Part shown: piece by piece, positions 40,406-48,660 of the stretch
Layout: each line of letters opens with the position of its first letter
Numbering within the stretch: position 1 is the first letter of the stretch
NCBI GenBank assembly: GCA_943370355.1
Contig: CALRQP020000008.1
Location: 73,047-137,046 of the forward strand
Length of the DNA: 64,000 bases
Reading direction: 5' to 3'
DNA from: JADCGM01 sp943370355
Lineage (GTDB): Bacteria > Pseudomonadota > Alphaproteobacteria > Sphingomonadales > Sphingomonadaceae
Notes under the pieces: model-generated
Told to the model about the DNA's origin: nothing
Database searches by the model: none
The model's input: only the letters and a program-made list of their open reading frames with translations
Program-made: the position numbers and the translations under genes

Positions 40406-40699
40406 TCAGATCACCCATTGGCCGGCGGCGCTGTCGCGCGACACGGCGAGATCGGGCCGCACGGTCGGCCCCTTGGAACGGACGCGGTCCTTGATGTGGC
40501 CGGGAATCGGGCCGTCCGGCCCGGCGGTGCCCTCGATGACGTAAGGCGCATTCACAAGACGCAGCGCCTCCTGCTCCTTGGCGATGCGCTCGCCCTGGTC
40601 GCCGACATCGGCGGCTTCGGCGACATAAGGCGACCAGTCGAGTCCGGTCCACCAGATCACGCCGCCCGAGCCCAGATCATTTCCCGTCAGCAATTTCAT
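40406..40699 (-). CDS. DUF2849-family protein
   Basis: A 97-aa protein typical of DUF2849: MKLLTGNDLGSGGVIWW, then EEALRLVNAPYVIEG-like (QEALRLVNAPYVIEG) and GHIKDRVRSKGPTVRPDL. In alphaproteobacteria it is found regularly between cobA/cysG and cysI and is presumed to assist sulfite reductase. It overlaps cobA by four bases (ATGA) and stands one base before cysI. Function unknown. Confidence 0.9.
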   Translation of the reverse strand: MKLLTGNDLGSGGVIWWTGLDWSPYVAEAADVGDQGERIAKEQEALRLVNAPYVIEGTAGPDGPIPGHIKDRVRSKGPTVRPDLAVSRDSAAGQWVI

Positions 40700-41484
40700 G
40701 CGAGCGCCTCCGCGCGAATGGCGAGACTGCCGAGAACATCCTCGGCGTCGGACAAAGTGACGACCTCGCCGATGACGAGCACGGCGGGGCTGCCGACATT
40801 GTGTCGGTCCACCGCGCCGCCGAGATCGGCGAGCAGGGTACGGAAGCTGCGCGAGCCGGGCAGCGTGCCGCGCTCAAGGATCGCGACGGGCGTCTCCGGC
40901 GACAGGCCGTCGGCCATGAGCTTATCGGCAATCGCCGAGGCTGTCGCGACGCCCATATAGACAACCAGCGTGCGGTCGGGGCCGGCAAGACCGGTCCAGT
41001 CCTGCTCGGTCAGGCCCTTGCACTGGCCCGCGACGAAGCTGACCGTCGAGGCGAAGTTGCGGTGGGTCAGCGGCAGCATCGCGCCGGCCGCGCAGCCGAG
41101 TGCCGCCGACACGCCGGGAATAACCTCGACGCGCAGGCCGGCAGCGCGCACCGCCTCGACCTCCTCGCCGCCGCGCCCGAAAATGAACGGATCGCCGCCC
41201 TTCAGCCGCACCACGGTCGCGCCGGTCTGCACATGCGCGACGACAAGCGCGTTGATGGCGTCCTGCGGCAGCGTGTGGCGGTCGCGCTTTTTGGCGACCG
41301 AGATGCGCAGTGCGGACGCGGGCGCCAGATCGAGCACGCGCGGATCGACGAGCCCGTCATGGACGAGCACATCGGCCTGGCCAAGTGCCTTGACCGCCTT
41401 GACGGTCAGCAGGTCAGGGTCGCCGGGGCCCGCGCCGACGAGAATGGCGCGTCCTGCGCCGTGGGGATCGAGACTCGTTGCCAT
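40696..41484 (-). CDS. cobA: Uroporphyrinogen-III C-methyltransferase (SUMT)
   Basis: A 262-aa SAM-dependent methyltransferase making precorrin-2. VGAGPGDPDLLTVKAV at the N-terminus, VRLKGGDPFIFGRGGEE in the middle (SAM site), VIPGVSAALGCAAGAMLPLTHR, and VYMGVATAS. The ATG at 41484 has AAAGGTG upstream; the longer frame extends into the regulatory region. It is the CysG C-terminal equivalent as a stand-alone enzyme; the dehydrogenase/chelatase partner is at 34647. First gene of the sulfate-reduction operon. Confidence 0.95.
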   Translation of the reverse strand: MATSLDPHGAGRAILVGAGPGDPDLLTVKAVKALGQADVLVHDGLVDPRVLDLAPASALRISVAKKRDRHTLPQDAINALVVAHVQTGATVVRLKGGDPFIFGRGGEEVEAVRAAGLRVEVIPGVSAALGCAAGAMLPLTHRNFASTVSFVAGQCKGLTEQDWTGLAGPDRTLVVYMGVATASAIADKLMADGLSPETPVAILERGTLPGSRSFRTLLADLGGAVDRHNVGSPAVLVIGEVVTLSDAEDVLGSLAIRAEALA

Positions 41485-41533
41485 GCCGGAACACCTTTCG
41501 CGAGGCTGCGATGTGCGCGCTGCCGACCGCAAA

Positions 41534-41554
41534 CCCAAACAATGGTTTCTTGGG
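41534..41554. promoter_or_regulatory. Imperfect palindrome upstream of the cys operon
   Basis: CCCAAACAATGGTTTCTTGGG is an imperfect 21-base palindrome (seven of ten pairs) about 50 bases upstream of the cobA start, in the only non-coding gap of this leftward gene series. It is a candidate operator for a sulfur regulator of LysR or Rrf2 type. The regulator is not in the window, so this is tentative. Confidence 0.25.
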
Positions 41555-41581
41555 CTGGGGTTAGTTTGGCTTGGCGAACCT

Positions 41582-41956
41582 TCAGGCGAGCAGCAATTCG
41601 GCGTCGCGGGCAGCGGCGAGGAACGCGATCATGCCACCGGCCTCGACGCCATCGTGCAGCGCGGCGGGCGACAGGCCGCAGAGGTGCAAGCCAGATTGGC
41701 AGGCCATGATCTCCACACCGAGATCCGCGGCGCTTGCGAACAGGTTGGCAAGCGAGGGAATCCCGGCAGCGACAAGCGGCACGTCGCCCTGCCAGTGGCG
41801 GCCGGGCGCGAGCGCCGCGACGCTTTCGCCGTGGAAGAACAGCATGACCGGCCGGTCGAGCGCGGCGGCCCCACAGGCAAGCGTCAGCCCGGCATGCAGC
41901 CGGGCGTGGTTCGCCTCGGCGAAAATCAACGCTAGACCGCGCGGCACGCCGGACAT
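41582..41956 (-). CDS. DsrE-family sulfur-relay-like protein
   Basis: A 124-aa protein of the DsrE/DsrF-like fold. LALIFAEANHARLHAGLTLA starts the domain, VMLFFHGESVAAL follows, and EIMACQSGLHLCGLSP carries two Cys seven residues apart near the position of the DsrE active Cys. Its start overlaps the 3' end of the moeB/thiF-like gene by 25 bases, suggesting a joint role in sulfur transfer to a carrier protein. Substrate unknown. Confidence 0.87.
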   Translation of the reverse strand: MSGVPRGLALIFAEANHARLHAGLTLACGAAALDRPVMLFFHGESVAALAPGRHWQGDVPLVAAGIPSLANLFASAADLGVEIMACQSGLHLCGLSPAALHDGVEAGGMIAFLAAARDAELLLA

Positions 41957-42687
41957 GCCGGATCCTTGGGCAAGGTGAGCGTGCGCATCCGCATCGACAG
42001 CGCATCGAACAGGAGCAGGCGGCCGTCCAGCCCCTCGCCGAATGGCACAATCGCGCGGATGACCTCGATTGCCTGCAACGCCCCCATCACGCCGGTCAGC
42101 GCGCCGAGCACGCCCTGATCGGCACAGGTCTCGCCGTCCCGATCGGCGGGCGAGCCAACGAGACAGCGATAGCAGGGCTTGTCGGCCTCCCAGCCGCGAT
42201 GCACCGAAATCTGCCCCTCGAACGGCCCCACTGCGGCGGCGACGAGCGGAGTGCGCAAAGCCAGCGCCGCATCGGCAACGGCAAGACGCGTCACAAAGCT
42301 GTCTGAGCCGTCGGCGATCACGTCATGGCCTGCGAGCAACGACGCGGCGTTGGTGGCTGTCAGTCGCTCGGGTGCGCCAACGATTGCCGTATCCGGGGTG
42401 AGCCGCGCAACCGCATCGGCGGCAGACTCAACCTTTGCGCGTCCGACATCGGCGCTTCCGTGCAAAACCTGCCGCTGCAGATTGGACAGCGCGACAGTAT
42501 CGTCATCGATGACCGTGATGCCGCCGACGCCTGCTGCGGACAGATATAGAATGCACGGACTGCCGATCCCGCCCGCGCCGATAACAGCGACCTTTGCCTC
42601 CAGCAGCCGCCGCTGCCCGGCCCCGCCAATCTCCTTGAGAATGATATGGCGGGCGTAGCGTTCGAGCTGCGCGTCGGTAAGTGTCAC
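41932..42687 (-). CDS. HesA/MoeB/ThiF-family adenylyltransferase
   Basis: A 251-aa E1-like enzyme. RYARHIILKEIGGAGQRRL starts the fold; VAVIGAGGIGSPCILYLSAAG binds nucleotide; IDDDTVALSNLQRQVLH and DGSDSFVTR follow. ETCADQGVLGALTGVMG has the conserved Cys. The zinc pairs are YRCLVGSP-region CYRC and the C-terminal CPACRA. No rhodanese domain is fused. It activates ThiS or MoaD C-termini; which carrier is not evident. Overlaps dut by four bases (ATGA). Confidence 0.92.
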   Translation of the reverse strand: MTLTDAQLERYARHIILKEIGGAGQRRLLEAKVAVIGAGGIGSPCILYLSAAGVGGITVIDDDTVALSNLQRQVLHGSADVGRAKVESAADAVARLTPDTAIVGAPERLTATNAASLLAGHDVIADGSDSFVTRLAVADAALALRTPLVAAAVGPFEGQISVHRGWEADKPCYRCLVGSPADRDGETCADQGVLGALTGVMGALQAIEVIRAIVPFGEGLDGRLLLFDALSMRMRTLTLPKDPACPACRAV

Positions 42688-43133
42688 CGCCCCGTCGAAC
42701 CGAAGCCGCCGGCGCCGCGCGCTGTCTCGGCGAGATCGGCGACTTCCTCGAATGTTGCGCGCTGGACCACCGCAGGGACGAGCTGGGCGATGCGGTCGCC
42801 GCGCTGGATCGGGAAAGGGTCGCTGCCGAGGTTGGCAAGGATGATTTTCACCTCGCCGCGATAGTCCGAATCCACCGTGCCCGGCGTGTTCAGGCAGGTA
42901 ACGCCATGCTTGAGCGCGAGGCCCGAGCGGGGGCGGACCTGAATTTCATAGCCGACCGGAATGGCGACGGCGAAGCCCGTCGCGACGGCGTGACGCGCGC
43001 CGGGTTCGAGCGTCAGGTTTTCGGCAGCGACGACATCGAGCCCAGCGGCACCATCCGTCGCATAGGCCGGGAGAGGCAGACCTTCGCCGTGCGGCAACCG
43101 GCGGATACGGATGGCGATGTCAGGCGAGGGCAT
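42684..43133 (-). CDS. dut: Deoxyuridine 5'-triphosphate nucleotidohydrolase
   Basis: Trimeric dUTPase of 149 aa, hydrolysing dUTP to dUMP to prevent uracil incorporation. All five motifs are present: AAGLDVVAAE, RPRSGLALKHG, LNTPGTVDSDYRGEV, RGDRIAQLV and GAGGFGSTGR. It overlaps coaBC by 14 bases at its start and moeB/thiF at its end. The coaBC-dut pair is widespread in bacteria. Confidence 0.97.
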   Translation of the reverse strand: MPSPDIAIRIRRLPHGEGLPLPAYATDGAAGLDVVAAENLTLEPGARHAVATGFAVAIPVGYEIQVRPRSGLALKHGVTCLNTPGTVDSDYRGEVKIILANLGSDPFPIQRGDRIAQLVPAVVQRATFEEVADLAETARGAGGFGSTGR

Positions 43134-44304
43134 CGGCGATCCGGCGGGCGAGTTTCATGGCGACCTGGTCCTTCGGCATAATGTCCCAATCCTCGATGCC
43201 CTCGGCGGTCACGAGATGGACGCGGTTGTCGGAGCCGCCCATCACGTCGCCCGACACATCATTGGCGACGATCCAGTCGGCCTTCTTACGCGTGCGCTTG
43301 CGGGCGGCGTTGGCGAGCAGATTGTCGGTTTCGGCAGCAAAGCCGATGACAAGGCGAGGGCGATTGGCGTGGGCGCACAGTCCGGCGAGGATATCGGGAT
43401 TCTCGATCAACGCGAGCGTCGGCGGCGCGCCCGTCTTCTTGATCTTGCCCGCAGCAGCGTCGGTCCGCCAGTCGGCGACAGCGGCGACCATGACCGCGAT
43501 ATCGGCCGGAAGGGCGGTCTCGACGGCGGCTGCCATTTCAAACGCGGTTTCGATATCGATCCGCTTTACGCGCGGCGGTGTCGGCAAGAGCACGGGGCCG
43601 GACACCAGCGTGACATCCGCACCCAATTTTGCGAGCGCATCCGCGATAGCGAAGCCCTGCTTTCCCGACGAGCGGTTGGCGAGGTAGCGCACGGGATCGA
43701 TCGGTTCATGTGTCGGGCCTGCGGTCACCAACGCGCGCTTGCCCGCCAGGGGCTTGTCAGCGGGTCCGAGCAGGTCTGCGATGGCCGCGACGATACGGGT
43801 AGCTTCAGGCAGGCGGCCGGGGCCGAACTCGCCGCACGCCATTTCGCCCTCATCGGGATCGAGCACCGTGACGCCGTCGGCGCGCAGTTGCGCGACATTG
43901 CGCCGGGTCGCGACGTGCAGCCACATGCGGACGTTCATCGCGGGTACCGCGAGCACGGGCTTGTCGGTCGCGAGCAGCACCGTGGAGGCGAGGTCCGATG
44001 CCGCGCCTGTTGCCATGCGCGACAGGAGGTTGGCGGTCGCTGGGCAGACGACGACGAGATCGGCTTGGCGGCTGAGCTGGATATGGCCCATCTCGGCCTC
44101 GTCCTTGAGGCTGAACAGGTCTTCGTAGACGGGCGATTCGGTGAGTGCCGCGAGGCTGAGCGGCGTCACGAACTTCGCGCCGCCCTCAGTCAGGACGCAG
44201 CGGACGCTTGCCCCGGCGCGGCGCAACTCGCGCACCAGTTCGAGCGACTTGTAGGCGGCGATGCCGCCACCGACGATCAGCAGGATGGATTTGCCGCCGA
44301 GCAT
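43120..44304 (-). CDS. coaBC: Bifunctional phosphopantothenoylcysteine decarboxylase/synthetase
   Basis: A 394-aa CoA-pathway enzyme. CoaC half (flavoprotein): ILLIVGGGIAAYKSLELVR, GHIQLSRQADLVVVCPATANL in pieces with the catalytic His, VPAMNVRMW, and EMACGEFGPGRLPE with the active Cys. CoaB half: KRALVTAGPTHEPIDPVR, NRSSGKQGFAIA, VAAVADWRTDAAAGKIKK and the C-terminal KADWIVANDVS. The start MLGGKSILL is chosen over a longer frame that overlaps ubiB. Seven bases separate it from the ubiB stop. Confidence 0.97.
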   Translation of the reverse strand: MLGGKSILLIVGGGIAAYKSLELVRELRRAGASVRCVLTEGGAKFVTPLSLAALTESPVYEDLFSLKDEAEMGHIQLSRQADLVVVCPATANLLSRMATGAASDLASTVLLATDKPVLAVPAMNVRMWLHVATRRNVAQLRADGVTVLDPDEGEMACGEFGPGRLPEATRIVAAIADLLGPADKPLAGKRALVTAGPTHEPIDPVRYLANRSSGKQGFAIADALAKLGADVTLVSGPVLLPTPPRVKRIDIETAFEMAAAVETALPADIAVMVAAVADWRTDAAAGKIKKTGAPPTLALIENPDILAGLCAHANRPRLVIGFAAETDNLLANAARKRTRKKADWIVANDVSGDVMGGSDNRVHLVTAEGIEDWDIMPKDQVAMKLARRIADALA

Positions 44305-44311
44305 GATGCGC

Positions 44312-45844
44312 TCAATGTAGGGCGGCGGCGAGGCTGAGTCCAAGCGACAGGCCGATCGCCAGCGCCGCAAGCAGCGCGCCCCAAGGGCGGCGCTCCCGCA
44401 CGGCAACTTCGGGCATGGGGCGCTGCGGCGGTGCGGCACCCTCGGGCGGAAGCAGCGCCATAACGCGGCGCAGGAAGTCGGGCATGTCGGCCAGCGTCCG
44501 CGCGGTGCGGATCAGCGAGTCGGCGACGCGTGCTTCGGGACCCAGTTCGTCGCGCATCCATTCGGCGATGAACGGGGTCGCAATCTCCCACATGTTGACA
44601 TCGGGATCGAGCGCAGCCGCGACGCCTTCGACCATCACCATCGTCTTTTGCAGCAGCAGCAGATGTGGCTGCGTTGCCATGTCGAAGGCGCGGGTGATCG
44701 AGAACAGCCCGTCGAGCATCTGGCCGATCGAGATATCCTTGACCGGCAGGCCGCGGATCGGCTCGCCGACGGCGCGCAGGGCGGTCGCGAATTCGCCGAC
44801 GTCATGATAGGCCGGGACATAGCCCGCCTCGAAATGGATTTCGGCGACGCGGATATAGTTGCCCGTCAACAGGCCGTAGATGATCTCGGCCAGATAGACG
44901 CGGCTGCGGCGCGATAGTCGGCCCATGATGCCAAAATCGATGACGGCGATCTTGCCGTCGGGGCAGGCGAATAGATTGCCCTGGTGCAGATCGGCATGGA
45001 AGAATCCGTCGCCGATCGCCTGGCGCAGGAAGGCGCGAACCAGCGTCCCAGCGAGCCGCTTGCGGTCGAGCCCGAGCGCGGCGATCCCCGCCGCATCGGT
45101 GAGCTTGATGCCGTCGACCCAGTCGAGCGTCATCACCCGCCGCGTCGTGCGCGCCCAGTCGATGGCTGGGACGATGAAGTCGGGTTCGGCCGACATGGCC
45201 GCCGCGAGCTCGGAGGCGGCACCCGCTTCGAAGCGAAGATTGAGTTCGGCCTCTGTCCAGCGCCGGAAGGTCGCCAACACGACGCGAGGCCGAAGCCTGG
45301 CCGCCTCGCCGCCCATACGCTCCAGCCGAGCGGCCGCCCATTCATAGGTCTCGAGCGCGCTGGCAAGTTCCGCCTCAATGCCGGGACGTAGCACCTTGAC
45401 CGCGACGTTGCGGCCATCGGTGGTGACGGCGCAGTGCACCTGCGCGATCGACGCGGCACCGACGGGCGTCGGATCGACGCTGGCAAAGATCGTCGACAGC
45501 GGCGCGCCGAACGCCTCGATCATGTCGCGTTCGATCGCAGCGAACGGCGCAGGCGGCAGCCGGTCCTGCAGACGGAACAGGTCACGCGCAGCGTCGTCGC
45601 CGATCAGGTCGGGGCGCGTGGCGAGTGCCTGCCCGAGCTTGATGGCGGCGGGGCCCAATGCCTCGAACGCATCGGCATAGCCGGGCACGTCGGGCGTGCG
45701 CACGCCGAAGCGGGCGAGACGCGCGAGACGGCGCAGCAACGGTGGCGCGTTGCGGTCGCGTTCGATGCCGCGCAGCGCGCCGTGCCGCGCGAGGGTTCGC
45801 CCCCAGCGCGCCAGCCGCCAGACATGGACAATGGCGAGGGTCAA
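44312..45844 (-). CDS. ubiB: UbiB-family atypical kinase for ubiquinone biosynthesis
   Basis: A 510-aa ADCK/UbiB-like protein. The KxGQ motif is in AAIKLGQALATRPDLI, followed by ASIAQVHCAV (Ala-rich loop), VAVKVLRPGIE, the catalytic HADLHQGNLF and VIDFGIMGRLS. Two C-terminal membrane helices (ALLAALAIGLSLGLSLAAAL region) anchor it. The start is TTG at 45844 in a TTGA overlap with ubiE, and no ATG lies nearby; the N-terminus VWRLARWGRTLARHGAL agrees with the family. Supports ubiquinone assembly with UbiE. Confidence 0.95.
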   Translation of the reverse strand: MTLAIVHVWRLARWGRTLARHGALRGIERDRNAPPLLRRLARLARFGVRTPDVPGYADAFEALGPAAIKLGQALATRPDLIGDDAARDLFRLQDRLPPAPFAAIERDMIEAFGAPLSTIFASVDPTPVGAASIAQVHCAVTTDGRNVAVKVLRPGIEAELASALETYEWAAARLERMGGEAARLRPRVVLATFRRWTEAELNLRFEAGAASELAAAMSAEPDFIVPAIDWARTTRRVMTLDWVDGIKLTDAAGIAALGLDRKRLAGTLVRAFLRQAIGDGFFHADLHQGNLFACPDGKIAVIDFGIMGRLSRRSRVYLAEIIYGLLTGNYIRVAEIHFEAGYVPAYHDVGEFATALRAVGEPIRGLPVKDISIGQMLDGLFSITRAFDMATQPHLLLLQKTMVMVEGVAAALDPDVNMWEIATPFIAEWMRDELGPEARVADSLIRTARTLADMPDFLRRVMALLPPEGAAPPQRPMPEVAVRERRPWGALLAALAIGLSLGLSLAAALH

Positions 45845-46569
45845 GCTTTCCAGCCGCTGTGGATGGCGACGAGTCCGCCGAGGATGGGTTCGACCGACAC
45901 GCGCGAAAAGCCGGCCGCCGCGATCATGCCACGGAAGGTCGGCATGTCGGGAAAGCGGCGGATGCTCTCGACGAGGTAGCGATAGGCCTCTTCATCTCCG
46001 GCGGCGAGCTTGCCGATCTTCGGCACGACCTTGTGCGAATAGGCATCATAGACTTCGCCGAAGCCTGGCCATTCGGTGGTCGAGAATTCGAGGCAGAAAA
46101 ACCGCCCGCCGAACTTCAGCACGCGGTGCGCTTCGCGCAGCGCGGCGGGAATGTCGGTTACGTTCCGGATGCCGAAGGCGATCGTGTAGGCGTCGAACTG
46201 CGCCGGGCCGAAGCTCAGTACCTCGGCATTCTCTTCGGCCCAGACCAGATCGGTGAGGCCGCGCTTCCCGGCGCGCGTCTTGCCGACCGCGAGCATTTCC
46301 GGATTGATATCGGCGACGGTGATCGCGGCCCCGCTCTTGGCCAGCCGGAAGGCGATGTCGCCCGTCCCGCCCGCCATATCGAGGATGCGCTCGCCGGCAC
46401 GCGGCTTCACACGCCGGACGAACCCGTCTTTCCACAGCCGGTGCATGCCGCCCGACATCAGGTCGTTCATTAGGTCGTAGCGCGCCGCAACGCGTTCAAA
46501 CACCGACCGGACGCGCCGTGTCTTTTCGTCGGGCGCGACGTCTTGATATCCGTAGGAGACCTGTTCCAT
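45841..46569 (-). CDS. ubiE: Ubiquinone/menaquinone C-methyltransferase UbiE
   Basis: A 242-aa SAM methyltransferase. YQDVAPDEKTRRVRSVF, ARYDLMNDLMSGGMHRLWK is the first family signature (given as two parts), LDMAGGTGDIAFRLA is motif I, and AFGIRNVTDIPAALREAHRVL in parts is the second signature. ATG at 46569. Divergent from mutM (61 bases), first of the ubiE-ubiB-coaBC-dut run. Methylates the quinone ring in ubiquinone synthesis. Confidence 0.97.
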   Translation of the reverse strand: MEQVSYGYQDVAPDEKTRRVRSVFERVAARYDLMNDLMSGGMHRLWKDGFVRRVKPRAGERILDMAGGTGDIAFRLAKSGAAITVADINPEMLAVGKTRAGKRGLTDLVWAEENAEVLSFGPAQFDAYTIAFGIRNVTDIPAALREAHRVLKFGGRFFCLEFSTTEWPGFGEVYDAYSHKVVPKIGKLAAGDEEAYRYLVESIRRFPDMPTFRGMIAAAGFSRVSVEPILGGLVAIHSGWKA

Positions 46570-46630
46570 CGCCCTGCCCTCTAACCGAGCCTTGCCGCGC
46601 CCGCAAACCAGCCATATGCCGCTTCCCGAC

Positions 46631-47446
46631 ATGCCAGAGCTTCCCGAAGTCGAAACCGTCGTCCGCGGCCTGGCCCAGATCTGGACCGGGCATCGCTTTA
46701 CTGCGGTGGAAGCGCGGCGGCCGGACCTGCGATGGGCGCTGCCGGAAGACTTGGGCCAGCGGCTCGTCGGTGCGCGGGTGGAGACACTGCACCGCCGCGC
46801 GAAATACGGACTCGTCGACACCGACCGCGGCGACACGATGATCTTCCACCTAGGCATGTCCGGACGGATGCGGCTCGACCCGGATGAGATCGAAAAGCAC
46901 GACCATGTGCTATTCACGACCGACAACGGCCATGTCGTCGCATTTAACGATGCCCGGCGATTCGGATCGCTCGATTTTGCCGAGACGGCAAAACTGGCCG
47001 AGCATCCACTGTTCGCCAATATGGGGCCGGAGCCGCTTAGCGATGCGTTCACGCCCGACTATGTGCGGGCGCTGTTCCACGACCGCTATGCGCCGGTGAA
47101 GGCGCTGCTGCTCGATCAGCGTGGTGTCGCGGGGCTCGGCAATATATATGTGTGCGAGGCGCTGCACATCGCGGGCATCCATCCCGGCCGGCTCGGCCAT
47201 GAGGTGACGTCGGTCGAGGTCGACCGGCTTGTTCCGGCGATCCGTTCGGTGCTTGAGGCTGCGATCGCGGCCGGCGGCTCGACGCTGCGCGACTATGCAC
47301 AGGTCGATGGCGAACTCGGCTATTTCCAGAAGGATTGGCGCGTCTATGGCCGTGAGGGCGAGCCCTGCCCGGTCTGCGCGACCCCGGTGACCCGCTGGGT
47401 CCAGTCGGGCCGCTCCAGCTTCTTCTGCAAGATTTGTCAGCCCTAG
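46631..47446 (+). CDS. mutM: Formamidopyrimidine-DNA glycosylase
   Basis: A 271-aa bifunctional glycosylase/AP lyase removing 8-oxoguanine. It begins MPELPEVETVVRGL, so mature Pro1 (nucleophile) and Glu2 are in place. RRAKYGLVD holds the conserved Lys, DARRFGSLDF and RGVAGLGNIYVCEAL are the helix-two-turn-helix region, and the zinc finger is CPVCATPVTRW...FFCKICQ (four Cys). The ATG at 46631 is fixed by the need for Pro at position 2; in-frame ATGs upstream are excluded for this reason. Confidence 0.98.
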   Translation: MPELPEVETVVRGLAQIWTGHRFTAVEARRPDLRWALPEDLGQRLVGARVETLHRRAKYGLVDTDRGDTMIFHLGMSGRMRLDPDEIEKHDHVLFTTDNGHVVAFNDARRFGSLDFAETAKLAEHPLFANMGPEPLSDAFTPDYVRALFHDRYAPVKALLLDQRGVAGLGNIYVCEALHIAGIHPGRLGHEVTSVEVDRLVPAIRSVLEAAIAAGGSTLRDYAQVDGELGYFQKDWRVYGREGEPCPVCATPVTRWVQSGRSSFFCKICQP

Positions 47447-47456
47447 AGGTACCAAT

Positions 47457-48236
47457 ATGGCCGATTATCAGACGCTGCTCATCGAAACACGCGGGCGTGT
47501 CCGCATCATCACGCTCCATCGCCCCGATGCGCTCAACGCACTCAACCATCAGCTGACCAGCGAGCTCACCGCGGCGCTGAAGGACGCCGACTCGGACGAT
47601 GGCATCGGCGCGATCGTGCTGACCGGCCACGGCAAGGCGTTCGCGGCGGGGGCGGACATCAAGGAGATGGCGCCGAAGAGATTCGCCGACGTTTATGGCG
47701 AGGACTTCATCACCGCGACCTGGGAAGAGCTGACGCGTACGCGCAAGCCGGTCATCGCCGCGGTGAACGGCTTCGCGCTCGGCGGTGGCTGCGAGATGGC
47801 CATGATGTGCGACATCGCTTTCGCGTCCGAGTCGGCAAAGTTCGGCCAGCCTGAGATCAAGCTCGGCGTGATCCCCGGTGCCGGCGGATCGCAGCGACTC
47901 GCCAAGGCCGTCGGCAAGGCGGTTGCGATGGACATGGTGCTGACCGGCCGCATGATGGACGCAGCGGAAGCGCTACGGGCCGGACTCGTCGCGCGGGTCT
48001 ATCCCGCCGACCAGCTGTTGGACGAGGCGGTCGCTGCGGCTGCGACGATTGCAGGCTATGGGCTGTTGTCGGTTATCGCCGCCAAGGAGGCCGTCAACCG
48101 CGCCTTCGAAACGACGCTCAGCGAGGGTGTCCGCTTCGAAAGGCGGCTGTTCCACGGGCTGTTCGGCACGACGGACCAGAAGGAAGGCATGGCCGCCTTC
48201 ATCGAAAAGCGGCCCGCGTCGTTCACGCACCGTTGA
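47457..48236 (+). CDS. Enoyl-CoA hydratase (crotonase)
   Basis: A 259-aa crotonase-fold hydratase acting on short-chain enoyl-CoA. Oxyanion hole FAAGADIKEMA and NGFALGGGCEMAMMCDIAFA with the first catalytic Glu; the second Glu is in FGQPEIKLGVIPGAGGSQRL. Both correspond to mitochondrial short-chain hydratase residues. Ten bases after mutM and before rpsT, the conserved alphaproteobacterial order. It may work with the 3-hydroxyacyl-CoA dehydrogenases at 51449 and 57561, though they are in other units. Confidence 0.95.
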   Translation: MADYQTLLIETRGRVRIITLHRPDALNALNHQLTSELTAALKDADSDDGIGAIVLTGHGKAFAAGADIKEMAPKRFADVYGEDFITATWEELTRTRKPVIAAVNGFALGGGCEMAMMCDIAFASESAKFGQPEIKLGVIPGAGGSQRLAKAVGKAVAMDMVLTGRMMDAAEALRAGLVARVYPADQLLDEAVAAAATIAGYGLLSVIAAKEAVNRAFETTLSEGVRFERRLFHGLFGTTDQKEGMAAFIEKRPASFTHR

Positions 48237-48342
48237 CCGAGTCGCCACTTTGCCATAGAGAGCGCGCCTTCCCGGCGGGGGCTTGCTCCTGCCGCGTCCG
48301 GCCATGTGCCTGACGAAGCCGACCAGCACATAAGGGTTTTCG

Positions 48343-48606
48343 ATGGCCAATACGCCTCAGGCGCGCAAGCGCATCCGCCGCAACGACCGCCGCGCCGAAA
48401 TCAACGGAGCGCGCGTCAGCCGTATCCGCACCTTCCTCAAGAAGGTCGAATCGGCGCTCGATTCGGGCGGCAAGGATGCAGCCGAAGCTGCGCTCAAGGC
48501 AGCCCAGCCCGAACTGATGCGCGGCGTGTCGAAAGGCGTCGTCAACAAGAACACCGCATCGCGCAAAATCGCCCGGCTGACGAAGCGCGTCAAAGCGCTC
48601 GCCTAA
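48343..48606 (+). CDS. rpsT: 30S ribosomal protein S20
   Basis: An 87-aa basic helical ribosomal protein: MANTPQARKRIRRNDRR, RIRTFLKKVESAL, and GVVNKNTASRKIARLTKRV. It binds 16S rRNA 5' domain and the h44 region. It is followed by a stem-loop terminator. The 106 bases before it probably hold its promoter. Immediately precedes dnaA, as in many Alphaproteobacteria. Confidence 0.98.
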   Translation: MANTPQARKRIRRNDRRAEINGARVSRIRTFLKKVESALDSGGKDAAEAALKAAQPELMRGVSKGVVNKNTASRKIARLTKRVKALA

Positions 48607-48629
48607 CCTCAAGCGACAGCCTGATTTTC

Positions 48630-48660
48630 AGGGCGGCGACCTCGCAAGAGGCGCCGCCCT
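48630..48660 (+). terminator. Terminator of rpsT
   Basis: Stem AGGGCGGCG (48630-48638) with CGCCGCCCT (48652-48660), extended through CCTC/GAGG around a GCAA tetraloop with one bulged A. Followed by TTGTCAT, a weak T-tract. Placed 24 bases after the S20 stop. Confidence 0.8.
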
